NCBI GenBank assembly: GCA_017562135.1
Contig: QEYB01000738.1
Span: 62,001 to 126,000, forward strand
Length of the DNA: 64,000 nucleotides
From: Dipylidium caninum
Taxonomy: Eukaryota; Platyhelminthes; Cestoda; Cyclophyllidea; Dipylidiidae
Direction: 5' to 3'
Part shown: one piece after another, positions 55,965 through 64,000 of the stretch
Numbering within the stretch: the stretch's first letter is position 1
Layout: each line of letters begins with the position of its first letter
Program-made: the position numbers and the translations under genes
The notes under the pieces: model-generated
What the model was told of the DNA's origin: nothing
The model's input: the letters and a program-made list of their open reading frames with translations, nothing else
Database searches by the model: none

Positions 55965-56231
55965 ATGACTAGTACAGCGCAGACCCTTTGGCTGTTAATT
56001 CTCATACGAATTCACGTTTTTGTCTCACTCAACGTCTTCACTCTTGAGCTTCTGTCATTCTATAATTATACATCGCAAAAGGCCCGCAACATGCAGCGTT
56101 ACCAAATTGAGGAGTTGGGCCTACGTGCCATCCTTACTGGTTATTTGGCATCCACGGCGGTGAAAATTAACAATACTGCAACATGTAAGCATATATGCAC
56201 GGATGAACAAATAAATAAATATTGCGAGTGA
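55965..56231 (+). CDS. Small secreted protein or first exon
   Basis: ATG 55965; MTSTAQTLWLLILIRIHVFV is a signal peptide or membrane anchor. Then follows FTLELLSFYNYTSQKARNMQ and RYQIEELGLRAILTGYLAST. A strong donor aacat|gtaagc at 56186 would end the exon at residue 74; read through, the frame adds CKHICTDEQINKYCE and stops at TGA. Two N-glycosylation sites (NYTS, NNTA). A TATA-like attaaat lies 35 bases upstream, which would give a very short leader. No known family. Confidence 0.5.
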   Translation: MTSTAQTLWLLILIRIHVFVSLNVFTLELLSFYNYTSQKARNMQRYQIEELGLRAILTGYLASTAVKINNTATCKHICTDEQINKYCE

Positions 56232-56234
56232 AAG

Positions 56235-56840
56235 CTAATGAGGCCCTAACAGCACTCGAATAAGTATTATCAGCTTACCTGGCTCGATGCCATGTGAAAA
56301 ATCAAAAATTATTGCGATTCCTTTGCCAACTTAGCGCGATTTCTGTCACGTGTCTGGTCTCTGTGCTCTCGACAATGTCGTCGTCCACTTCCCTCGGCTA
56401 GTCCCCACTGCAATCAACTTGGTGAACACCTCCAGCATGTTGTGAACATTCCATCCTGAGATTAATATCGTTTGCCATCAAGCAAACAGTTTCGTGACAA
56501 AATCACTTGTAGTTGCTGCTTCTCTGGTTTCCTGCCACAGTCCCCACCACAGCGCACAATTTTCCGCAGAGCGCAACACGTCGTCCACGTAAAGGAGGAC
56601 TGAAACACCTTTAGATCACCTCTACTTAGAGGACACATGAAAAATGTTTAGAAATATAGTAGACTGCGGACGATTGTAAAGCACATCGTCAACACAGGGG
56701 ATGATTAGAAATAATTTTACATCAGTTGACCAGCATTGCTTCCCCACTACACAACCTACGACGGATCCGCGAAGAAGGCTATACGTCGACACACATTTAT
56801 TGGAGTTTGTGCAGGGGGCAAGGGAGGGGCTCTGCACTCA
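56235..56840. other. No gene fixed; possible 3' part of next gene
   Basis: On the minus strand an ATG with five codons (MASSQ) precedes cag|gtaagc at 56276, a good donor with no partner exon found. Minus 56837-56622 is open and may be a shadow. Confidence 0.3.
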
Positions 56841-56841
56841 C

Positions 56842-57800
56842 ATTTCGCCGAAGAGGGACTGAGGTGGTGTCGTTGGGAGCGGGCCCTAGATTGCTCGGCG
56901 AACCCTTCTACGCCTTCGTAGTTTTGGCGGTGAAGTCGGCGCGGCGATGCCACATGCAAGGTAAGAAATTTTGTCAAGGCAAGTAGGACGCCACTGTCAT
57001 GTTGGCATGAAAGGACGATGCAACGTTAGAAAATGTCTGATACCTCAAACAGATGGGTTAGACGCAAATGGTGGCTACTTACGTTTAGGGGACGTGTGCA
57101 TTTCTGCCATTCTGTCGGGACACGTTGCCCAAACTGAAAATAAGTAAAAGAGAAGTCACATGACTCTCATCCACACAAATATCACCAGGCGTTGGCGTGT
57201 GCGCCCTAGGTCTAGCTATTCTAGTGGAGAACACAAACTGACGGTGCCCAAGCACCAAGTTTCAGGTTTCACTTGACCTCCTACAGACCGTTGCTTCACT
57301 GGCAACCTCCCCACACACTAATATGAGGCTGACAAGAGCATCAGTGTGTCACATCAATGCAGGGAGAATGGAGAGAGTGAAAAATGGTTGGTGCAAGCGA
57401 CGACTCACCACGTGCGAGAATTTCCTGAGGTAACCGCTTAGCGATATCAAGAACTTGTGCTGAAAGATGGAGAAAAGGAGGTTAGTAGAGAGCTTCCTTC
57501 GCTTACCGCCCCAGTAGGCAAGAATGAGATCTATGCCGGTGATGGCGTGAAGGCAAAGAAGAACAACGTCCGTCCTTAGTGGACACAACTGACATCAGGA
57601 AAGCCCTTCAAGTTTGTGTCAAGGAAACGAAGAGACAGAATTTCCCCAGAGGAGTGCTTGTTACGTACCCCGGCGTAAATTTTCTTCTCTGACATTTTGT
57701 GGCATTTTAGGCACAATCGCCTCATTAAGTTGTCTCTCAGCCCTCGCATCCTCGATCTCAGATCTATCACGGAGAGCAGAGGAAACATCCCGTAAGCCAT
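56842..57800 (-). CDS. Multi-exon gene with short exons
   Basis: Five exon candidates with consensus signals: z 57800-57669 (donor g|gtacgt), a 57588-57507 (donor gcg|gtaagc), b 57459-57409 (acceptor ctccatctttcag, donor gtg|gtgagt), c 57133-57083 (acceptor tacttattttcag, donor aac|gtaagt), d 57000-56842 (acceptor catgacag, donor aat|gtgagt). Introns are 80, 47, 275 and 82 bases. Exons b and c are 51 bases each and d is 159, all multiples of three, so splicing keeps phase whichever are included. One phased reading is MAYGMFPLLSVIDLRSRMRG ... VVLLCLHAITGIDLILAYWG, AQVLDIAKRLPQEILAR, VWATCPDRMAEMHTSPK, LASYLP, stop. Another frame of b-c (HKFLISLSGYLRKFSHV, FGQRVPTEWQKCTRPLN) is open too, with a 24-base exon upstream. 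The frame is therefore unsettled although the splice sites are good. Confidence 0.45.
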
Positions 57801-57839
57801 TCACCCTATCGATCATGGCCAACAGCAACTCGTGACACG

Positions 57840-58570
57840 GTCATACACGAGAACCCACCTTTCCAACAAAATAGGCATTCGGGACTGAAGAGCATTCAGT
57901 GAAGGTCTCCAAATTTATAGGCCACGAGAGCCAACAGCAATGAGTAAGATTTGAAACCAGTCCCCGTTGCTCATTGACCGCCCAGTTGACTTCAGTCGAT
58001 GCGAGCGTATCGACTCGTAATTCGCCACCTCATTGCTACCAATCGACGAATGTCCTAGAAACACCAATCAGACAGCAACGAAGAATACGCATTAATCATG
58101 AAGTCCGCCTTTGGACGCTGTCGAAAATCGTGCATTGCCAACGCCGACGTAGAAATGGTGCCTTCAATGGGTGTAGTTGCAGCATTATCCACTGGTGAAC
58201 GGGTGAAATATCTTCTCCCTTCGTTCACTCCTTCGATTTACGACATAATCTGCCTAGTGGGGGAGCGCTCAATGTCTAATTTAATTTAGAATGCCTTCTT
58301 TTTAATATCACGCAAGTGGAGACATTAAAACTCCACCATTTTGCAAGTACCACGCATTGTGTCAGTTGGAATGACAGGTTAAGTGATTGGTAAAGATCAA
58401 AGTGAAACCTAGCACAAATTCCCCCGGAGTATGATAAGGAAAATGATTTGCTTTTAAGACACCTACCCCTCTCTCATCCCTGCAGACAGCGAGCGAGCGA
58501 GTAGAACGGTACAGAAACATTCCTACTGTCGAAGATACTTTCTATCATTTGACCAATATCTTCCATCTTC
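57840..58570. other. No supported gene
   Basis: Plus frames 57974-58198 and 58098-58289 overlap and have no further support. Confidence 0.4.
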
Positions 58571-58577
58571 CCTTGTT

Positions 58578-58843
58578 AATTCTCCCCTGTCTTCGATGTA
58601 AAGATCATGCCTAGTAGGTGTTGCGATCCTCTTTTCGAGATTCGAATGTGCTCCTACTGGATCTGGCACCCATCTGGATCACCTGTCACCTCGAGCCCCC
58701 CAGGCCAGTTCAACACTCGATGTGACGTCTCCGATGTCACACATCTGTCAGTGGGAGATTTGGACGACCGTCGTACTGCAAACTGCGACGGGGAGCTAAA
58801 GAACTCGCAACTTCCACAGGCGTGCCTGCATGCAAGCAATTGA
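58578..58843 (+). CDS. Cys-rich unrecognised frame
   Basis: The frame is open from about 58581, with ATG at 58607. It reads PSRCCDPLFEIRMCSYWIWH, SSPPGQFNTRCDVSDVTHLS and TANCDGELKNSQLPQACLHA, stop, with six Cys in about 80 residues. This looks like an extracellular domain, but no family was recognised and there is no signal peptide, so an upstream exon is expected. The minus strand is also open (61 codons). Confidence 0.35.
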
Positions 58844-58936
58844 TGTTAATCTCAGTGTGAAATGTCTTCGACATGGTGACTGTCACCACCGAGTTTGTCC
58901 GAGTCTAAGATGCTTAATTTGCTTCATTCGAAAAGC

Positions 58937-59257
58937 TTAAGATTGCAAATTAGTCGTAAATTCAGCCAAATAAAGGGTCCCCTGTGGGGGCACACGGGCT
59001 CTCACCACATTGTCCCGATAGTGTGTGAACACCGCCATATCATCCCAGGACCTTGAACTTAGTCGTCGTCCTAACCGGGGTGTGAGTGTGTCCAGGTCAG
59101 ATAGGGTAGTCTTGACCTTGACCATGCTGACAGTCCGGCCTGAGCTTGTCTCACAATATTTCGTGTCAGTGAACTGATTGGCTGGCTGGCTGACCGGCCA
59201 CCTAATGGTCATACTTTCCGTCCAGTTGCAGAAGAAAATTCGATAGATTTTAAACAT
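58937..59257 (-). CDS. Unrecognised 106-residue protein
   Basis: ATG 59257 to TAA 58937, uninterrupted. The C-terminal 70 residues have a typical globular composition (TVSMVKVKTTLSDLDTLTPR, SWDDMAVFTHYRDNVVRARV, PQGTLYLAEFTTNLQS). The N-terminus is weaker, and the true start may be an upstream exon or the Met at residue 16. No paralogue in the window and no known domain. Confidence 0.45.
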   Translation of the reverse strand: MFKIYRIFFCNWTESMTIRWPVSQPANQFTDTKYCETSSGRTVSMVKVKTTLSDLDTLTPRLGRRLSSRSWDDMAVFTHYRDNVVRARVPPQGTLYLAEFTTNLQS

Positions 59258-59269
59258 GGCTTCGGTTCT

Positions 59270-61260
59270 CTAAGGATCATCCCATCAGCCACTGCAAGAC
59301 AGTTGATGAAATCTTTCTAGAGTCAAATCAGGAGTCACTTAGGTCCAAAGATGGCCTCTCGAGGAACTCACCAAGTATTAACATTCTTAAGTCTGTATGG
59401 CAGGATTTAAATAACCAAAGTGAGAGCAGCGTTAACCTGGTCGAATGAAGAACTCGGAAGAGTTGTTTCGCGGCTAAGGTGGGCCCTGCGTGTGAGATGG
59501 ACTGGAAAGGTGCATAAAATGGGTCGAGGCAGTGGGAGGCGCTATGGGAAACTTGCCTCAAACGAGTCCGATGCTGTGGTGCTAGTGGACTTGAAAGCCC
59601 TCTCGTCTCTAGGGCGGACCACCACCTAAAAAAAGGGCAAGCTTATCGTTCGGATGTCTCGCGAAACACTTTTCTTTGCTTTCACCTCATAAATATCCTT
59701 ATTCTATTTGAGGGGATTAAGGTGGTCGGGGGTGAGAAAGGGGAAGAGAGAGAAGTAAGGAGGAGATGGCAGACGGGGGTGACAATTGGCCTGAATGCAA
59801 CTACTTGTGCACACGGCAATCAAACTGTCTGTGGCACCTCCTCCTGCTTCTGAAGTCTATTTGAACTATCAGTTGACGTCTAAAATAGGCTGTTAAAATG
59901 CTTTTCCACTTCCCATTTTCCCTTTTGCCTACCTAGTCCCGTCAGGTACCCTGTATCGTTACTCGACGGGTGGTTCCTCTTTACAGAAGGGAGGAGAGTA
60001 AAGACCATGTTGAAGGTAGCTCATCCTTTTCGAAACCGTCTCATCCTACCTGACCGTCCGAGGCCGATGACTGAGTCACCAGTTCATCGTTAAGCTCCAG
60101 AAAAAAACATGCCAATCATTAAGCAACGCTGCATCATAAACTTCGTCTAATGCATGTCTCTTCAATCGCCACAGACTCGTCCAGAACCATTTTGTAAACC
60201 TTGACATCCATCTCATACAACGTGCCTACCTTGGCCCAGAAAAGGCTCTTCCGCGTGCTTCACTCAACCAAGTTAAAGTAGGACTCAATTCGGGCAATTT
60301 AAGCATTGCAAAACTGACTTAATGATGCTGGGACATGGTGAAAGACGTGAGAGAACACCTCCTGTGTTGATCGACTCCCGCACTGACCTTAAAACTACCT
60401 CGATTGTCGTGACACAGTTGGCGGAGGCGACAGAGCTCCTACGAAACCAGAGACTTAATTGACTTAATTGGCAGACCAGCCAGCAGGGCACACGTTGTCA
60501 CCACAAGAGCCAAGGCGATGTAAATGTGAGGTAGACTCTATTTTCAAGTAAAATGGCCAACAGTCGACATTTTTTAGTATTGGTCCCAATTAAGCGTCTT
60601 CTGTCACTTTTCCTCATTTATATTCGAAATATTAACTCAATTTTCGTGCAACAACTTCCTTCGCCACATCTGCCACATCCGAACTATAACTCCAATCCAT
60701 TTATCTCCACTTCTTCCCTCTACCCACGCTCAGACCCGAGAGACGTCATTGTGAGATGACCAAGGCGTTAGTCGTCTGGACCAGTATGGAGAATGTGGAT
60801 TTTGAGTGCAGTCAGAAGGCCGATTGAGAATGCATGAAACTGTTTCCAATCACGCCAACATCATACTGACCGACAGACAGACCTCTTTGAACGCTGAGCT
60901 GATGCCTCTTCGCCTGAGCACCAGGTGGGAGAAGAGAAACGCGTCATAGTGCTGGCGGATTTGAAGGGGTCAAGCAAGGTCAAATGGAATTGTGCATTGC
61001 ATTTCGCTTGAAGTCAGGTTGAGCAATCGGCCCTTCCTTTTGAGCAAATCACTTTGTCGGCGACAAAATCTTCCGCATGGACAATCTTCCCGAGTCAGTG
61101 TTTCGGTGGGAGTGGCGACCATCACGAGGTAGCGTATTTACTTGAATAATGTGAAGGAATGGACGAGACTGCGAGTTGGCTGGTTAAATAGGCACAGACG
61201 TCTTTCAGCTTTGTTTACAAAAAGCTCAGAGACCGAGGAATGATCAAGCGAATGTGAGCT
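59270..61260. other. No firmly supported gene
   Basis: A plus frame (59420-59629) and a possible signal-like exon on the minus strand near 60545-60460 (IYIALALVVTTCALLAG, lacking an ATG, with a possible acceptor aaaatag) were seen. The plus frame 60553-60759 starts with a hydrophobic stretch. None has a second line of evidence. Confidence 0.35.
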
Positions 61261-61273
61261 AATATTTGATTAG

Positions 61274-61500
61274 TGCTATACGCGGTGCACTTTGCCCTTC
61301 TCGTCCCTTTCGGTGGTTCGATTGCTGCGGTTGAGGCCATACACGCATACACTTGTGCGGCTGGAACTCCGAGGCTGGAATCCACTGGTCCCTTTTTACA
61401 GCTTAATCCCACTTCTGCGAACGGGTTAGGAGCGAGCAACGTGGATGAATCCAAACATAAATATAAGAAAGTTGAAAAACATGATGATGAAGACTTTTAG
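61274..61500 (+). CDS. Possible last exon, 75 codons
   Basis: Follows an acceptor-like atatttgattag and is open in phase 1 to TAG 61500. Starts with a hydrophobic stretch (LYAVHFALLVPFGGSIAAVE) and ends in a charged tail (NVDESKHKYKKVEKHDDEDF, stop). The layout suggests a membrane segment plus a cytoplasmic tail. The minus strand is also open (79 codons). No start codon other than GTG. Confidence 0.35.
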
Positions 61501-61509
61501 CGAAGGATT

Positions 61510-63690
61510 CTCGCGTCATTAACTAACGTGACAGTTAGGCATAACAGTTAAAGAAGAATTTCCCTGCACCAAGGAAGGCAGTTCTGGGGACAAGAGAAAG
61601 GAGAGAAGGATCACGAGGTGAAGCTAACGTGAGCGAGTGGTTGTCAGTTCTTGAAAATAATTAATGGTGACGAGTTGGCAAGGATCAGCTGATGTGGTAG
61701 ATGTTTCCACACAATCCGTTGCCGTCTCACAGAAGGATATGGGTGGAGCAGTGGGAGAGTGGATGGACTGTTGGGGAGAAAGTTATTAGAATGGTCGGTT
61801 GTAGGAACGCCGAAGCGTAGGGGGTGTGAAGGAATAGAATGAATCATGAGGCTGCGAGAAGAGGACCAATGTCCTCGAGAGTGGGCACACTGCATTGGAA
61901 GGTGGATTGAGGCACGAAGAAGTGAGGATCGCATTTAACTGTTTTGCCAAGGTGACAGAATGTGGTTAGTGACATGAGAATTTACAGAACAGTGTCACTT
62001 TCCGTTTCATCTCACTTAACCGACCGAGATACTGTCAATGCCACCTCATTACATCTCACCTCACATCGCCTCATTTATACTCCTTCCTCTTTCCCTATTT
62101 TCTTCCTTCTTCTCCCCTCTCCCCTCATTCCCTCATCGTCCATAATGTGTGAAGTGAAAGTGTCAGAAATTTGACTGTTTCGCTTTCGATCGGACAAGAT
62201 ACGCTCTCCTACAGTGTTTATTTCTATCTTTACAAATCTAATTATTTCGGCCACAGAAGATGTCCACTGCTCATTCCATATGACGACTTCTACGCACGTA
62301 CAATCACTTTCTTCGTACTCATGTCGCTTTAGTCTTTAAAACCCTTCACTTTTGTGTCTCAACTCCACCCACAAGGCTTTCTTCACTCGTATGTGATGAG
62401 GTGAAGCTGTAACAAGCCCATTGTCATCCTGTCCTTTCCTACTGCCCTTGTCCAAGAAGTTAACTATCACCTTTAGGGTCCTTAGCTACAAGTCAATGTG
62501 GTGCAGATTTGCAGTGGATTGATGTTTTGCAAATGAATACTACCCGAAGGATGCTGTTTGATGGAAAGGCGAGAGTGAATGTGATATAATGGCTTCAACG
62601 TCTTAAAACCAACCTCTACACCAAAGTGCATCTCGGTATTGCGGGATAGGAGATCTTCGATTAAGTTGCGTGCAAGGCACATTGCGCCACATTTAATCAT
62701 ATTTCTGTACTACATCCTCTCGTATGCGCGCGTGTGTATACGCAAAAGCATAGATTTGATATGCAGAAGAGAGACGACCGAACAATCAATGCGCCTGAGT
62801 GCGAACAGTTAAGACCGAAGGTGACCTTTTTGGAGAAAAAGACCCAAGTTACGCCGCAGATTTGAGATGCACAAATGAATTCTTGTAGGAAGGCAATTAA
62901 TTCGCGACACTAACCTGAAAACCATGCCGCCTTAAATCCCTTGAACAAGCCATAAGTCACGGGAGGTGGTTAAATAAGCCGTCCGGCCCAACCCACCGAT
63001 CCAAAACCATCCGATGAACTACCACCTTTGATCCACTAAAACGATCGCTAAATAACTTCTTCCTTTCCTGCCGCTTTCATTTATCGTTCTGTAGTAAGAA
63101 AATAGGGGCAATGGGCCTAGTGCAGGCAAGTGGCCTTGAGGGCTTGAGAACGAGTGAAGTTGGAGAGAATGGTACAAGAATGACGCTGATAGGCACTTTT
63201 GCGAGGAAGAGAGGTGGGAGAGTAGAGATTTGTGAAACGGCAAAGGAGGCGGATTGATGTTAAATAGAGCCTTGAACGATGACAAAATAATGATTTGCTG
63301 GAAGGTAAATCGGGTCCCCTTTGCCTGCTATTACCGCCAGCATTTTTGCATCCCAACTCGCTGACGCTATCGGGGCCTTGCCTTCAAGTCTTCTGCGCTC
63401 TGAGATGACACAAGACAGTCGAGCAGGTAGCGGCTGGTAGAGAGCATAATCCATTTGAAATACCCGAGTGTGAGTCCGAAGTGAGAGCCTTCTTGGGCCT
63501 AAAGGACAGTCACTCTGGCAATGGGTCGTCTGAAACAGAATGGTGTAGTTGAGACCCTTTGACATGCGTCAATAGGTGAACACGGTGAAAGCGGGATTGA
63601 GGTAATTTTGTGTACCCCGAAAATCGAGAGAGTGAAAATGGGTGTTGTTATACGACATCTTCCACGACAGTCACACACTCCGACCGTAAA
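61510..63690. other. No supported gene; R2 fragment
   Basis: 62330-62460 resembles the R2 repeat ('ttcttcactcgtatgtgatgaggtgaagctgt'). Frames at 61644-61934 (-) and 63260-63565 (-) have no other support. Confidence 0.4.
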
Positions 63691-63729
63691 AGCTTAGGGC
63701 GCATGCGGTATTTCTCTTCGCTTTGACAC

Positions 63730-64000
63730 GAGGGTGTCGAGCTTTCTGCCGCTTTTCTCAAGCTCAAGGCAACATGGTAAACGAATTATCTTTCCTAAAA
63801 TAGATACCATCATCTGCGCATATGCGTCGCGGGCTATGTGTACGCCGCAGTCTTCCAAGTCTACACGAAGGCAATGAGCCCTGTGGGGCAATTTGGCGTA
63901 TTGTGCCTAGAATGTGGCCGAATCACGCCTCCCACTTATACGTCAATTGAGTGTATTGTGTTCTCGCTGCCAACACTGGGTCAAATGTGTTAGTCCGTCG
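63730..64000 (+). pseudogene. Family Y, copy at window end (truncated by window)
   Basis: Plus strand: RICVAGYVYAAVFQVYTK, then aag|gcaatg where the 14-kb copy has the donor aag|gtaatg, then GVLCLECGRITPPT and CIVFSLPTLGQMC followed by TAG. Over 250 bases it aligns with 14100-14350, with one 33-base gap. The minus strand of this copy carries a stop inside the alignment whereas plus stays open, which helps fix the family's sense strand. GC at the donor and the late TAG leave its status open; the rest of the copy lies beyond the window. Confidence 0.45.

Noticed and set aside
1..64000. tRNA, rRNA, snRNA genes, CRISPR arrays, bacterial operons and viral or retroelement polymerase genes.
   Set aside because: No cloverleaf with a T-arm motif, no rRNA-like stretch, no regularly spaced direct repeats and no reverse transcriptase, integrase or capsid motif was seen on either strand.

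Overview
This is eukaryotic nuclear DNA, not bacterial or viral. No reading frame above 242 codons is open, operon structure is absent, and the gene-like pieces are short exons bounded by GT-AG (a few GC-AG) signals with introns of about 35-275 bases. GC content looks to be in the mid-40s percent by eye. Very short introns, small secreted-looking peptides and lineage-specific duplicated gene pieces fit a parasitic flatworm, most likely a tapeworm. That identification is inference: no conserved housekeeping protein, rRNA or tRNA was recognised. Layout. 0-3.5 kb and 23.2-25.1 kb are two diverged copies of one ancestral block, which includes a conserved mini first exon. 4.2-4.6 kb holds a tandemly duplicated acidic exon. 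8.4-9.1 kb holds a head-to-head pair called here L (minus) and P (plus). 10.65-13.19 kb and 45.27-47.76 kb are two copies (A and B) of a 2.5-kb segmental duplication carrying genes M (minus), L-like and P (plus). A third M exon-2 copy (C) at 48.3-48.7 kb has exchanged sequence with B by gene conversion. P in copy A is the best gene model of the window: three exons, two tiny introns, 197 codons in phase. A second dispersed multi-exon family, called Y here, has copies at 14.1-15.2 kb (+), 15.7-16.1 kb (-), 22.3 kb (-), 26.1-26.6 kb (-), 32.0-32.3 kb (+), 50.0-50.3 kb (-) and 63.7-64 kb (+). Several copies are clearly broken. 33.6-35.4 kb is a local tandem duplication next to two small genes with signal peptides. 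38.1-41.0 kb is AT-richer and internally duplicated. 54.2-59.3 kb has several good gene candidates, including a multi-exon minus-strand gene with exons of 51, 51 and 159 bases. Stretches between these show only isolated short frames or simple repeats. How the pieces relate. I see no pathway or operon. The picture is a graveyard plus nursery of small lineage-specific genes: segmental and tandem duplication, frameshifts, stop codons, donor-site loss and gene conversion between copies. Intact versions (P-A, M-B, possibly Y at 26 kb) sit beside decayed ones. All functions are unknown, and strand assignment of many single exons is uncertain because sense and antisense frames are often both open. 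Family names L, P, M, Y, R2 and F3 are labels made for this annotation only.
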